DNA of 64,000 bases. Source: Streptomyces griseus (GTDB lineage Bacteria > Actinomycetota > Actinomycetes > Streptomycetales > Streptomycetaceae). The stretch spans positions 501,204-565,203 of the forward strand of contig NZ_MDKB01000004.1 in the NCBI RefSeq assembly GCF_001715295.1, in the 5' to 3' direction. Shown piece by piece: positions 25,222 through 34,640 of the stretch. The translations under genes and the position numbers were made by a program. Below the pieces are notes generated by a model. It saw nothing but the letters and a program-made list of their open reading frames with translations. It made no database searches and was not told the origin of the DNA. Each line of letters starts with the position of its first letter. Position 1 is the first letter of the stretch.

Positions 25222-25635
25222 GTGGACGACACACACATGCAGATCGGCGAGGTCGCCGCACGGACGGAGCTGTCGCTGCGCACCATCCGGCACTACGAGG
25301 AGACCGGCCTGGTCATCCCCTCCGCCCGGTCCCAGGGCGGGTTCCGCCTCTACACCGAGACCGACGTCGCCCGGCTCATGGTGATCCGCCGGATGAAGCC
25401 GCTCGGCTTCACGCTGGAGCAGATGCGCGACCTCCTGGACGCCACCGACCGCCTGGACAGCGGCGACCCTCTCGATGCCGGCGAGCGCGAGGCGCTGCTG
25501 GAGCGGGTGCAGACCTACCGGCAGGCCGCCGCCGAGCAGGTGCAGAAACTGCGCGTCCAGCTGGAACGCGCCGAGGACTTCGCCGCCACTCTGAGCGCCC
25601 ACCTGGAGCAGAACACTCCGGCCCCCCGCGTCTAA
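25222..25635 (+). CDS. MerR-family transcriptional regulator
   Basis: A 137-residue MerR protein. GTG 25222 has AAGGA 8 nt upstream; ATG 25237 (MQIGEVAA) is an alternative. HTH and wing: MQIGEVAARTELSLRTIRHY, ARSQGGFRLYTETDVARL; then a long dimerisation helix ending in a coiled coil (YRQAAAEQVQKLRVQLERAE). No metal-binding cysteines. It is divergent from SulP and probably controls it. Its TAA stop is part of the terminal inverted repeat of the adjoining 168-bp element. Confidence 0.87.
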   Translation: MDDTHMQIGEVAARTELSLRTIRHYEETGLVIPSARSQGGFRLYTETDVARLMVIRRMKPLGFTLEQMRDLLDATDRLDSGDPLDAGEREALLERVQTYRQAAAEQVQKLRVQLERAEDFAATLSAHLEQNTPAPRV

Positions 25636-25799
25636 GGGCTGTCCCGCAATTCCCGGCGGGCGCGCGACGACAGCTACGGCACCTCGCCGCGTTGTCAGGA
25701 CGTCCACATACATCCAGTATGCGGACGTCCCTCCGCCTTGCGATGCACCGTATCTGACGCCGCACGCTGATCCACCGGGAATTGCGGGACAGCCCTTAG
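25632..25799. repeat. Inverted-repeat element A, copy 1 (168 bp)
   Basis: Terminal inverted repeats are perfect over 25 bp, beginning CTAAGGGCTGTCCCGCAATT. The interior has a second dyad around GGACGTCC in the middle. It carries no gene. Three more copies lie at 45947, 48976 and 57701; this one is in the opposite orientation to the others. The left end includes the stop codon of the MerR gene. Size and structure fit a MITE or a bidirectional terminator module. Confidence 0.8.
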
Positions 25800-26015
25800 G
25801 TTTTGATCATGAGAAGCATCGCGAGCCGATCACCCACCTGCCCGGGTGCCGACCCGGCGGAGGCGCGTTCCTCGGCGAGCGGCCCGGTCATCCACTCAAC
25901 GCAACGTTCAAGGACTCGCCCGGCGACAGCGAGTTCGTCCCGCTCGGCCCGTCTGTGATCGTGGATGCGAGTGCCCTTCGTCCGCGCACCGACCCACCTT
26001 CATCACTGCACCTAC

Positions 26016-26852
26016 TCATGTGAGGGCCATCGTCGCCTGCCACGCGCCTGGACTCATACGTGTCGCCTTCCGGAAGAACACGGAGAAGTTGGACGCGTCG
26101 GAGAAGCCGAGCCTGTCGGCGCAGCGGGCCGCTGTGAGGCGGTCGTGCGCGAGGAGCCGTTTGGCTTCCAGGACGATCCGGTCGACGATGTACCCCTTCG
26201 CCGTGCGGCCACTGACCTGCTGCACCGCTCGTGACAGGGTGCGGGGCGCGTATCCCAGCGCACGTGCGTAGTAGCCGGCGTCGTGATGTTCCCGGAAGTG
26301 CGCTTCGACGCTGGACCGGAACAGCTGGAACAGCCGGAACGCCGGATGTGAGATCTGCGCTTGGGCGTGCGGTGGCCGGAGCCGGGCGATCAGCGCGGAG
26401 AGCAGGATGTCGGGCAGCTCCCCCGAGAGGTCCCCAGGTGGGGCGGATGTCTCAAGGAGGAGGTGGTTGCGTGCGGCGTCCACGAACGGCCAGTCGGCGT
26501 CAGGAATGCTCCATTGCGCGACCAGGTCCGGGGACGCGACGAGTTCACGGGTGGCGTGGGTGACCGGAGCGGTCGGCACGGACAGCACGAGGTGTCCCGT
26601 CACGTCTGCGATGTCATCCCATCGGTGCACCGCGCCGGGAGGGATCCATACCGCGGACCGCTCCTCGAGCCGGTGCTGGAGGAAGTCCACCGTGACGGAG
26701 CCGTGCCCGGCGTCGATGAGGGCGAGGACATGGAAGTCGGCACGCTGCGTACCGCCGTCGTTCAGATCGCGCAGGCGCCCGAACGTCATCGTCTCGACCG
26801 TGGCGGCACGGCGCTCTGCGGGCTCGTAGGCCATCTGCCGGATCGCGGTCAT
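26016..26852 (-). CDS. AraC-family transcriptional regulator
   Basis: A 278-residue regulator with an N-terminal cupin-like sensor (DFHVLALIDAGHGSVTVDFL, SAVWIPPGAVHRWDD) and a C-terminal double HTH at about 180-278 (YYARALGYAPRTLSRAVQQV, RCADRLGFSDASNFSVFFRK). I use the ATG at 26852; a GTG at 26885 would add 11 residues. It is divergent from the alpha/beta hydrolase gene across 111 bp and presumably activates it. Confidence 0.87.
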   Translation of the reverse strand: MTAIRQMAYEPAERRAATVETMTFGRLRDLNDGGTQRADFHVLALIDAGHGSVTVDFLQHRLEERSAVWIPPGAVHRWDDIADVTGHLVLSVPTAPVTHATRELVASPDLVAQWSIPDADWPFVDAARNHLLLETSAPPGDLSGELPDILLSALIARLRPPHAQAQISHPAFRLFQLFRSSVEAHFREHHDAGYYARALGYAPRTLSRAVQQVSGRTAKGYIVDRIVLEAKRLLAHDRLTAARCADRLGFSDASNFSVFFRKATRMSPGAWQATMALT

Positions 26853-26963
26853 GTGTCCAGTTTCCACCATCAGGAGAGCAGTCACACCGATGCCCCGCCT
26901 GGGTGCGGAAGTTTCAATGGATGCACAGGGAAATCACCCGCAACAGTGACCAGGAGAGCCACG

Positions 26964-27740
26964 ATGACTGCAACGCAGCCGACGCCACTGCCCGTTTACG
27001 ACCACCGGACGGGGACCGGACCCACCCTGGTGTTCCTGCACTACTGGGGTGGTTCCGCGCGCACGTGGGACCTCGTCGTCGACCGCCTCCCGGGCCGTGA
27101 CGTACTCACGATCGACTTCCGAGGATGGAGCCGGTCCAGCCGTCTCCCCGGCCCCTACACTCTCGGTCAGCTCGCCGACGACACGCTCGCCGTACTCGCC
27201 GACGCGGGCATCACCGACCATGTCCTCGTCGGGCATTCGATGGGGGGCAAGGTCGCGCAACTGGTCGCGGCAACCCGGCCCGCCGGCCTGCGCGGCATCG
27301 TCCTCGTCGGCTCCGGCCCGGCGAAGCCCGCCGCACAGATCACTTCTGAGTACCGGGAAGCCCTTTCCCACGCCTATGACTCCGACGAGTCCGTAGCCGC
27401 GGCACGGGACCACATCCTCACCGCAACCGAGCTGCCCCCGTCGATCAAGGCACAGGTCGCGACCGATTCGCGAGCCGGCGTCGACGCCGGCCGCACCGAG
27501 TGGCCGCTCCGCGGTATCGCGGAGGACATCACCGAGCACACCCGCATGGTCGGCGTTCCCGCCCTCGTCGTCGCCGGAGAGAACGACCAGGTCGAGCCCG
27601 TCGACGTGCTTCGCGACAACCTTGTTCCCTACCTCTTCCAGGCCGAGTTCACGGTGATACCGGCCACCGGTCACCTGATCCCGCTGGAAGCTCCGGCCGC
27701 CCTCGTCGATGCCCTTACGGCCTTCGCACCAGCAGCCTGA
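26964..27740 (+). CDS. Alpha/beta-fold hydrolase
   Basis: A 258-residue hydrolase. Oxyanion motif FLHYWGGSARTW (about 29-40, HG replaced by HYWGG), nucleophile elbow VGHSMGGK (Ser about 93), acid in VVAGENDQVEP and His in ATGHLIPLEAP, so the triad is complete. ATG 26964 follows CAGGAGAGCCACG. Cytoplasmic, no signal peptide. Members cleave C-C bonds, esters or act as haloperoxidase-like enzymes; substrate not determinable. It is controlled by the divergent AraC gene by inference. Confidence 0.87.
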   Translation: MTATQPTPLPVYDHRTGTGPTLVFLHYWGGSARTWDLVVDRLPGRDVLTIDFRGWSRSSRLPGPYTLGQLADDTLAVLADAGITDHVLVGHSMGGKVAQLVAATRPAGLRGIVLVGSGPAKPAAQITSEYREALSHAYDSDESVAAARDHILTATELPPSIKAQVATDSRAGVDAGRTEWPLRGIAEDITEHTRMVGVPALVVAGENDQVEPVDVLRDNLVPYLFQAEFTVIPATGHLIPLEAPAALVDALTAFAPAA

Positions 27741-27910
27741 CCATCTGCGCGCCCTGACGACAGATCACCCCCTGATCACGAGCCGGACACCCTGCCCGTG
27801 CAACAGCCGGCGGCCGAGGGCCGAACATCCCGCGCGTCGGTACGCACCCGATGTCACACTGCACTCTCTGCGTGGTGCCTACTCGACCGCCTATCGCTGC
27901 TGTTCAGGCG

Positions 27911-28753
27911 TTACTGCATCCACTCGTACGCGTGATCGGAGACGAATTCGGCGAAAGCGCGCGGCGGACGGCCGGTCAGTTCGAGCACCGCGGTGCTGAC
28001 CTGGTCTTCGCGCCCCTCCTTGATGCCGCGCTCGACGGCGGCAAGCGCGGCGGCGAACTCGGTCGGCATTCCGGAGGCGCGGTAGGCGGCAGCCTGTTCC
28101 TCCTCCGTAACACGCTCCACCCGAACCTGTCTGCCGGTCCGCGCGGTGATGATCTGCGCGGCCTGTGGGTAGCTCATCCCGTGCGGTCCGGTCATCAGGT
28201 AGTCGCTTCGAGCGTCCACCCCCGGGTCGGCCAACAGCGCGGCAGCACCGGCCGCGATGTCCCGCGCATCGACCCACCCCAGCTTGCCGTCACCGGCTGC
28301 GGTGCGGATCTCGCCGAGTCGATGGATCCCCTCGGCCAGGGGGTGCGGGCGCAGGAAGTTCTGCATGAACCCGGACGCGCGGAGTACGACACCTCCGGGC
28401 TGAGCCCGAACCTGAGCGGCCACCTCCAGAGCGCTGGGCGCATTCGGCAGCACAATGGCGGAGCCGAGCATCACGATTCGCCGGACACCGGCTCGCTGCG
28501 CTCGGCGCAGGAAGGGGTCGACCAGCGGCAGCGGGTCCACGCTCTCCACCGGCGGAAGCAGGAAGACCCGGTCCATCCCGTCGAGCGCGGGTCCGAATGT
28601 GGTCGGGTCACTCCAGTCGAAGCGGATCGCATCAGGATCGGCCGCGGTCGGGTTCCGGCTGGCTTCCCGAGCCGGCACACCGGCGTTGCGGAGCTCCCGC
28701 ACCAGCGTCCTGCCCGTCCGGCCGGTGCCCCCGGTCACCAGCACCCCGGCCAT
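27911..28753 (-). CDS. NmrA-like NAD(P)H-binding protein
   Basis: A 280-residue atypical SDR: AGVLVTGGTGRTGRTLVREL is the dinucleotide site, ASRNPTA follows strand 2, and RRIVMLGSAIVLPN and GVVLRASGFMQNFLRPHP are typical of the NmrA/QOR2 group (NADPH:quinone reductase-like or redox sensors). Its ATG overlaps the stop of the SnoaL-like gene by one base (TGATG), so the two are co-translated. The pair is divergent from an MmyB-type XRE regulator. Confidence 0.83.
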   Translation of the reverse strand: MAGVLVTGGTGRTGRTLVRELRNAGVPAREASRNPTAADPDAIRFDWSDPTTFGPALDGMDRVFLLPPVESVDPLPLVDPFLRRAQRAGVRRIVMLGSAIVLPNAPSALEVAAQVRAQPGGVVLRASGFMQNFLRPHPLAEGIHRLGEIRTAAGDGKLGWVDARDIAAGAAALLADPGVDARSDYLMTGPHGMSYPQAAQIITARTGRQVRVERVTEEEQAAAYRASGMPTEFAAALAAVERGIKEGREDQVSTAVLELTGRPPRAFAEFVSDHAYEWMQ

Positions 28754-29196
28754 CAGACGTCCTCCCTTTCCAGTGAGTCGATCAGCCCGGCGAGACCCCC
28801 GGCAGCGGCGGCCGCCGACAGCGGGCTCCAATAGTCCCGGAACAGAGCGATCAGCCCGTCGCGGACCGTGAGAACCACGATGTAGTCCAGGCGGTAAGGC
28901 CGGGAGGTGGCCACGGTGCGGCCGGTGGCCGTCCACTCCACGACGACGGTGTTCGTTCGATCCGTGGGTCGCACGGTCAGTGCGGTCACCTCCTTCATGT
29001 CCATCAGCTCCGGATAGTGGGCGAGGTAGGCACGTACCTCCTCACGTCCGCGGAGAACGCGGGGGGAACTCCCGGCCGCGAAGGGGAATTCCGCAATTCC
29101 GTCAGACGCCCACAGATCTGCCACGGCATTCATGTCTTTGACCAGCATCAGATCGATCATGCGGCGAAAAGTTTCCTCAGGGGTCCTGGACACCAT
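28753..29196 (-). CDS. SnoaL/NTF2-like protein
   Basis: A 147-residue cone-fold protein: TPEETFRRMIDLMLVKDMNA helix, VADLWASDGIAEFPFA strand with the usual acidic residue, and a C-terminal IVVLTVRDGLIALFRDYW strand typical of ketosteroid isomerase-like SnoaL proteins. Coupled to the NmrA-like gene. A role in modifying or binding the same small molecule is likely, but nothing identifies it. Confidence 0.75.
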   Translation of the reverse strand: MVSRTPEETFRRMIDLMLVKDMNAVADLWASDGIAEFPFAAGSSPRVLRGREEVRAYLAHYPELMDMKEVTALTVRPTDRTNTVVVEWTATGRTVATSRPYRLDYIVVLTVRDGLIALFRDYWSPLSAAAAAGGLAGLIDSLEREDV

Positions 29197-29322
29197 TTCT
29201 CCTCGTAGTCAACAGACCGGCCATGCCACCCTGCACAGCAGATGCGTGGGCGCGGAACGGACAGCTGAGCCCCGGACCGACAGTGCGAGGATCAGCCGTC
29301 CCTGCTGTGACAGGATGAAAGA

Positions 29323-30150
29323 ATGAGCAGTCAGGAACTCGCAGCCTTTCTCCGCCGGCGCCGCGAGGAACTGCGACCGGAAGATGTGCCGGTCGAAGCG
29401 ACGTCTCCACCAGGCCGGCGCGCCCGTCGCACACCTGGACTGCGGCGCGAGGAGGTAGCCGCCCTGGCACAGGTGTCGGTGAGCTACTACGAACGGCTGG
29501 AACAGGCACGGGCACCCCGGCCCTCACCGCAGGTGCTGGTCGCGCTGGCGACGGCCCTCCGGCTCACCGAAGCGGAGCGTGACCATCTGGCCCGCCTGGC
29601 CGGACAAGTGCTGCCGGCAGAGAACGGCGGCGCGGCGGAGCGCGTACCCGAGGAGGCCCGGCAGCTACTCGGCAGACTTGACGGCATCCCTGCCTACATC
29701 GTCAACGACCGGCAGGACATCGTCGCCTGGAACGCAGCAGCCGCAGCTCTGATCACCGACTTCTCCCGTCTCACACCTGACGAGCGCAACGTCACGCGCA
29801 TGTCGACGAGATTCCGTGCCACCCTCTGCACCGGCGCGCCCGGTTCGGAATCCGATTTCTCTCGGCAGGCAGCCGCTCAATTGCGCGCAGCCGGCGTTCG
29901 GCACCCCACGGACAACGTACTCGCAGAACTCGTCAACGAGTTCGCAGCCCACGATCCGGAATTTGCGAGCCACTGGCGTAATCACACGGTGCACCCCATG
30001 CCCAGTGTGCGAAAAATCCTGCGTCACCCCGTACTGGGCGAACTGGAGATAGACCGGCACACCCTCGGTCTGCCCGGCTCGGGCTTTTCCTTGGTGATGT
30101 ACACAGCAGAAGCCGGCAGCCCCAGCGCCGCTGCGCTGAAAAGCCTTTGA
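29323..30150 (+). CDS. XRE regulator with MmyB-like ligand-binding domain
   Basis: A 275-residue regulator: an N-terminal HTH with the family motif RRTPGLRREEVAALAQVSVS followed by YYERLEQARAPRPSPQVLVA, and a C-terminal PAS-like MmyB domain (IPAYIVNDRQDIVAWNAAAA, DPEFASHWRNHTVHP, FSLVMYTAEAGSPSAAALK). In Streptomyces these usually sit divergent to the oxidoreductase they control; here that is the SnoaL/NmrA pair. Related proteins are at 30457 and 50642. Confidence 0.87.
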   Translation: MSSQELAAFLRRRREELRPEDVPVEATSPPGRRARRTPGLRREEVAALAQVSVSYYERLEQARAPRPSPQVLVALATALRLTEAERDHLARLAGQVLPAENGGAAERVPEEARQLLGRLDGIPAYIVNDRQDIVAWNAAAAALITDFSRLTPDERNVTRMSTRFRATLCTGAPGSESDFSRQAAAQLRAAGVRHPTDNVLAELVNEFAAHDPEFASHWRNHTVHPMPSVRKILRHPVLGELEIDRHTLGLPGSGFSLVMYTAEAGSPSAAALKSL

Positions 30151-30456
30151 CCGCCACCGCTACGGAGGGCACCGCGTCGGCCGAGGTCGGGCCGCGCAGG
30201 TGGAGCCGTGGCCTCGGGACGGAGAGCTGCCCACTCCGGAGCTTCAGGCGCGTGTTTCGAGTGACGAGGTGGTGCGTGTCAGCGGGTGAGGTGTCTGGCC
30301 AGGTGGATGGCATGAGTCCGCTGTGGCGATCATGGTCGATCGGGCGGTGCCGGCGCCTCGGTTGTCGGGAAACGGGAATCAAGGGGGTGAGCGTGAACCC
30401 TGGGCCGGAGGACGGCCACGCCTTGTTGGGAAGGTGGTCCCCCTCTGCGGCGCGGG
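30151..30456. other. Gene-free stretch between two convergent XRE genes
   Basis: 306 bp without a recognisable gene. I see no strong hairpin or repeat in it. Confidence 0.4.
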
Positions 30457-31362
30457 TCAGCGCTGCGATGTGGATTCGGCCGCGGACACACCCTCCGGTG
30501 CCGTGCCGTCGGTGACGCTCAGGTCCTGAGTTCCTACGACGGCCAGCAGTTCCAGCTGCTCGGCTCCCCGGCTTCCGGGCGGCGCGGTGAACCACAGCAG
30601 GCGTTGGCGTCCGTCCTCGCTGAGCAGGTTGTAACAGTCGAGTTCGATGATGCCGAGCGTGGGGTGGACGATCTTCTTGTGGTCCATGCGGCGCACCGCG
30701 ACGTCGTGGGTGTCCCAGAGAGCTGCGAACTCCTGGCTACGGCGGCGTAGCACGGTGACCATCTTCGTGACCTCCGCGTCCCGGCCCCGCCGCGCGGCCG
30801 CTGCCTGAAGGTCGGCCACGAAGACCCGGGAGTGGTGCGGATGATCCTCGACCGGGTACCTCTCGCGCGCATGAGGGTCGGTGAACCAGCGGTACACGAA
30901 GCTGGCCGCCGGGCCGCGGTGCGCCGGGGACGTGCCGAGCAGGTTTCGGGCCAGGTCGTTTTCCACCAGGGTCTCGTGCAGGTCGGTGATGACGCGCGCG
31001 GGGGTGTTGGACAGCCGGTCCAGGAGTCCGAGAAGCGCGGGCTGCACGTGTGCCGAGGGTCCGTGTGCTGACGGCGGGACCGGCCGCTCGGCCAGGTGAA
31101 ACAGGTGGTCGCGCTCGTCGCCGTTCAGGCGAAGGGCTCGGGCGAGGGCGGCCAGGGTCTGGGCCGAGGGCTGCACGCCGTTCTTTGCGCTGCCGCGCTC
31201 CAGCTCCGTGTAGTAGTCCGCCGACAGCCCTGCCAGCTGCGCGACTTCCTCGCGGCGCAGCCCGGGGACGCGCCGGCGCGGGCCTTGGGGGAGACCGACC
31301 TCGGCGGGTCGGACGCGGTCGCGGCGTGTCCTGAGGAAGGCGCCGAGTTCTGGAAGGTTCAC
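30457..31362 (-). CDS. XRE regulator with MmyB-like ligand-binding domain
   Basis: A 301-residue protein of the same type as the previous one: RRVPGLRREEVAQLAGLSAD and YYTELERGSAKNGVQPSAQT form the HTH, and the C-terminal MmyB part has ITDLHETLVENDLARNLLG, PHHSRVFVADLQAAAARRG, and IELDCYNLLSEDGRQRLLWF. The C-terminal 20 residues are a Ser/Thr-rich extension. It is divergent from the SDR-SDR-tautomerase run starting at 31521 and is probably its regulator. Confidence 0.87.
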   Translation of the reverse strand: MNLPELGAFLRTRRDRVRPAEVGLPQGPRRRVPGLRREEVAQLAGLSADYYTELERGSAKNGVQPSAQTLAALARALRLNGDERDHLFHLAERPVPPSAHGPSAHVQPALLGLLDRLSNTPARVITDLHETLVENDLARNLLGTSPAHRGPAASFVYRWFTDPHARERYPVEDHPHHSRVFVADLQAAAARRGRDAEVTKMVTVLRRRSQEFAALWDTHDVAVRRMDHKKIVHPTLGIIELDCYNLLSEDGRQRLLWFTAPPGSRGAEQLELLAVVGTQDLSVTDGTAPEGVSAAESTSQR

Positions 31363-31520
31363 CCCTCCATGGTCGCTCGCGCGCCGAGCCGTAGCCAGGG
31401 GGTGGCATCCCCTGGGTAGACGCAGCCCTGGCTAGGGGTGGGGGACCGGCCGATTGTGGAGGGCGCAGCGGGGCGACGGCGAGACCGCGACCCGACACGC
31501 ATCCACCACAGGAGTCAGTA

Positions 31521-32306
31521 ATGCCTACCCCCCCTTCCCTCGACGGGCTCGCCGCCCCGGCCCGGCCCTCCGTCTCACCCCGTGTCGCGATCGTCACCGG
31601 CGGCTCGCGCGGCATCGGCCGCCGGACCGTCGGCCGGCTGGCCGCCGACGGGTACGCCGTCGTGGTCGGCTATGCCGGCAACCAGGACGGCGCCGAAGCC
31701 GCCGTGAAGGAGGCCGCCGCCGTCGGCAGCGTCCGGGCGCTCGCGGTACGCGCCGACGTCGCCGACGAACACGCCGTCGCGGCTCTGTTCGACGCGGCCG
31801 AGGCAGAGTTCGGCGGCGTCGACGTCGTCGTGCACGCAGCCGGGCGGGCGCACACGGCGCCGATCGCCGAGCTGGACCTGGCCGTCCTGGACGACCTGCA
31901 CCGCACCAACATCCGCGGCACGTTCGTCGTCGTCCAGCAGGCCGCACGTCGGGTGCGCCCCGGCGGGGCGATCGTGACGTTCTCCACGTCCGTGGTGGGG
32001 CTGGCCTTCCCGAACTACGGCGCGTACTCCGCCAGCAAGGGCGCGGTCGAGGCGCTGACGCCGATCCTGGCCCGGGAGCTGCGGGGCCGGGACGTCACCG
32101 CCAACGCCGTCGCGCCCGGCCCCACGGCCACCGACCTGTTCCTGGACGGAAAGGACGACGAGACCATCGCCCGTCTGGCCGCCCTGCCCCCGCTGGAACG
32201 CCTCGGTACCCCGTCCGACATCGCCGAGGTCGTCGCGTTCCTCGCCTCCCCGGCCGGCCACTGGATCAACGGACAGGTCGTCCGCGCCAACGGCGGAATC
32301 GTCTGA
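31521..32306 (+). CDS. Short-chain dehydrogenase/reductase
   Basis: A 261-residue SDR. VTGGSRGIGRRTV (about 26-38) is the cofactor loop and a short Pro-rich N-terminal extension precedes it. HAAGRAHTAPI replaces NAG with AAG; catalytic Ser in TFSTSVVGLAFP, YSASKGAVEAL supplies Tyr/Lys, and GQVVRANGGIV ends the protein. First of three genes downstream of the divergent MmyB-type regulator. Substrate unknown. Confidence 0.87.
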   Translation: MPTPPSLDGLAAPARPSVSPRVAIVTGGSRGIGRRTVGRLAADGYAVVVGYAGNQDGAEAAVKEAAAVGSVRALAVRADVADEHAVAALFDAAEAEFGGVDVVVHAAGRAHTAPIAELDLAVLDDLHRTNIRGTFVVVQQAARRVRPGGAIVTFSTSVVGLAFPNYGAYSASKGAVEALTPILARELRGRDVTANAVAPGPTATDLFLDGKDDETIARLAALPPLERLGTPSDIAEVVAFLASPAGHWINGQVVRANGGIV

Positions 32307-32501
32307 ACCGCCCGCAGCCACCCCATCGATCGACGAAAGGCATCTCCCTATTGGCGGTCGAGTCGTCGCGGGGCTCCGGGCGGCCAAGCCTTTCCAGCCA
32401 CCTCACGGCGCAGCCATGACAGCCATACCCAGGGCCCCCGCGTCCCGCTGATCTTACGAGTGACCAGTTCGAACCAACGACCAAGAAAGTAGGGCCTTGT
32501 C

Positions 32502-33413
32502 ATGAGGAACGACGGCACCGGAAAGGCCATCCTGGTCACCGGGGCCTCCAGCGGCATCGGGGCGCTGTCCGTGCGTGCGCTGGCCCTCGCCGGGCACACC
32601 GTGTACGCGGGCATCCGCCAGATGGCGACCCGTAACGCGACCGCGGTGGCCGACCTGGCGCGCTACGGCACCGACCACCAGGTCGACGTACAGGCCGTCG
32701 AGCTGGACGTCACCTCCGAGGACTCCGCCGACGCCGCAGTCGACCGGATCCTCGCCGAGCGCGGCCGGCTGGATGTGGTCGTGCACAACGCCGGGCACAT
32801 GGTCCTGGGCGCCGCCGAGGCGTTCACCGCTGAGCAACTCGCGGAGTTGTACGACGTGAACGTCCTGGGCACGCAACGCGTCAACCGCGCCGCCCTGCCG
32901 ACGTTGCGTGAGCAGGGCTCGGGGCTACTGGTGTGGATAGGCAGCTCCAGCACCCGCGGCGGCTGCCCCCCGTTCCTGGCCCCGTACTTCGCCGCCAAGG
33001 CCGCGATGGACGCCCTGGCAGTCAGCTACGCCGCCGAGGTGCTCCCGTTCGGCATCGACAGCGCGATCGTGGTGCCCGGTGCGTTCACCACCGGCACCAG
33101 CCACTTCACCAACGCCGGCGCCCCCGCCGACGCCGACCGTGCGGAAACCTACGACCGGCGTCACCGCCCCCTGATGGGCGATCTGGGCAAGCGCCTGGCC
33201 GCGCTCGTCCCTTCGGACGCCGATGTGGCCGACGTCGCTGAGGCCGTCGTGCACCTGGTCGCGATGGCACATGGCACTCGGCCGCTGCGCACCCACATAG
33301 ACCCCAGCCGAGACGGCAGCGAAGTCGTCTCCGCGGTCGCCGACCGCGTCCGCGCCGACTTCTTCCGCCGCCTCGGACTGGACAGCCTGCTCACCGCAGG
33401 CAGCTCCCTGTAA
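32502..33413 (+). CDS. Short-chain dehydrogenase/reductase
   Basis: A 303-residue SDR longer than the classical type. ILVTGASSGIGALSVRALAL (about 10-29) is the cofactor site; HNAGHMVLGAAEAF replaces NNAG; catalytic Ser in WIGSSSTRGG and YFAAKAAMDALAVSYAAEVL carries the Tyr/Lys pair. Its C-terminus (RVRADFFRRLGLDSLL) extends past the fold, as in the subgroup acting on larger ketones. It lies 195 bp after the first SDR and 29 bp before the tautomerase. Confidence 0.87.
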   Translation: MRNDGTGKAILVTGASSGIGALSVRALALAGHTVYAGIRQMATRNATAVADLARYGTDHQVDVQAVELDVTSEDSADAAVDRILAERGRLDVVVHNAGHMVLGAAEAFTAEQLAELYDVNVLGTQRVNRAALPTLREQGSGLLVWIGSSSTRGGCPPFLAPYFAAKAAMDALAVSYAAEVLPFGIDSAIVVPGAFTTGTSHFTNAGAPADADRAETYDRRHRPLMGDLGKRLAALVPSDADVADVAEAVVHLVAMAHGTRPLRTHIDPSRDGSEVVSAVADRVRADFFRRLGLDSLLTAGSSL

Positions 33414-33442
33414 CGCCCCACTGAGAGAAGGAACGACCAGCC

Positions 33443-33673
33443 ATGCCTTTCGCGAACTTCAAGGTCCCCGAGAAGACCCTCACCCCGAAGCAGAAGGAGG
33501 AGATCGTCACCCGCACCACGGAGCTGTACGTCGAGATCTACGGCGAGCGCGCCCGCAACAACACCATGGTGCTGGTCGAAGAGGTCGCCGACGGCGGCTG
33601 GGGCATCTCCGGCAACGTGCTGACCCTCGCCATGCTCGGCGAGGCGACACCGACCGACACCATCGACGCCTGA
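33443..33673 (+). CDS. 4-oxalocrotonate tautomerase-like protein
   Basis: A 76-residue small tautomerase. Met is followed by Pro (MPFANFKVPEKTLTP), and the Pro-1 exposed after Met removal is the catalytic base of the family. KQKEEIVTRTTELYVEIYGE is the long helix; the usual Arg of RARNNTMVLVEEV follows. Members interconvert keto and enol forms of unsaturated acids, and the two preceding SDR genes suggest a shared pathway. Confidence 0.82.
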   Translation: MPFANFKVPEKTLTPKQKEEIVTRTTELYVEIYGERARNNTMVLVEEVADGGWGISGNVLTLAMLGEATPTDTIDA

Positions 33674-33799
33674 CCGCACCGGCCGCCATCCGGCCAGGAC
33701 AGCACCTCGCAACCGCCGGCCGCCGGGTCGAGCGTCCGGCCGCACGGCCTCGCTCATCCGGGGGCCGGTGAGATCGGCGAAGCCCTTCATCGTGTCCCC

Positions 33800-33950
33800 G
33801 TACTCGATCGGTCGGCGATGTCCACCGGGGTGCGGGGACGTGGCACGGCAGCGGCCGGCAGGTCGAGCCGCTTGTCCAGGTCCAGGCCGGAAGGTGCCGT
33901 ACGGGTTGACGTTCGGCCAGAACAGCGCGGTCGGCCCGCGCCGGTCCTCC
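33800..33950 (-). pseudogene. Transposase-like fragment (possibly Tn3 type)
   Basis: Reading leftward, GPTALFWPNVNPYGTFR is followed after a frame change by LDLDKRLDLPAAAVPRPRTP. The pattern looks like a fragment of an actinobacterial transposase, but I cannot name the family with confidence. It abuts a second fragment on the opposite strand. Confidence 0.3.
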
Positions 33951-34196
33951 TCGCTCGGATTCTTCGCCCAGGTCTGGCTCGGCGAGCACCTGCTGACCGT
34001 CACCCGGGCGATCGCAGAGGTGCGCACGCTCCTGGCGGAGCGGGTGTGCGCGGTTCCTGACCGTCCTGGCCTGCGCCTTCGGACGCTGACGGATGTGTGT
34101 GCCTACGCCCAGTCCGAAGGCGTCGAGCCGCGTGTGGGCGCACCGAGATCCAGGTTCATCCTGCGCACTGCGCGGGCCGGGCACCGGAGCGGCTGA
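33951..34196 (+). pseudogene. IS5-type transposase fragment
   Basis: WLGEHLLTVTRAIAEVRTLL and LRTLTDVCAYAQSEGVEPRV followed by PRAGHRSG resemble the middle of IS5-family DDE transposases (from memory). The beginning and the DDE catalytic end are missing. Confidence 0.4.
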
Positions 34197-34231
34197 GCGG
34201 CCTACTCGGCCCGTGCGGCCGACTACGGCGC

Positions 34232-34500
34232 TCAGCCTCCGCCGCTCCCGATACGGCCCAGCACGGCGCGGAACCGCTCCCGTCCCGCTGTCACGCCGGC
34301 CTCCCACAGACCTGCGGCGTCGCCGGTCGCAGAGCGGGACTGAAGCCGCTGCTCCTCGGCGCAGAAACCGGCACCCACCAGGTTCTGGTCCAGCATCCCC
34401 ATCGCGGTGAGCGCCGCGTGGCCGCAGGCCGACGCGTCACCGGCATCCCCGGTGCCGTTGGCCAACAGGACGTGCCGCAGGACGAGGGCACCGAAGAAGG
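34232..34500 (-). other. Unidentified C-terminal gene fragment
   Basis: An open frame ends at 34232 and reads AFFGALVLRHVLLANGTGDA, GHAALTAMGMLDQNLVGAGF, RERFRAVLGRIGSGGG. It is helix-rich and protein-like but has no proper start, since the frame begins within the operator region at 34521. It is probably the tail of a lost regulator or transporter gene. Not recognised. Confidence 0.3.
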
Positions 34501-34520
34501 CCGTCCTGGGCGGCGCAACG

Positions 34521-34540
34521 TACCGACGGACGTGTCGGTA
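34521..34540. promoter_or_regulatory. Operator palindrome upstream of the ABC exporter
   Basis: TACCGAC-GGACGT-GTCGGTA has perfect 7-bp arms, about 100 bp upstream of the permease start. The TetR gene at the end of this operon is the obvious candidate binder. Confidence 0.55.
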
Positions 34541-34640
34541 ACATTCGATAAGATGCCGACACTCGCGTCGTCAAGTTCAGGCAAAAGGCGGGGTGTCCCG
34601 TCCGGCGTGCCCTCATCCCCTTCATCGCTCGGAGAGTTCC

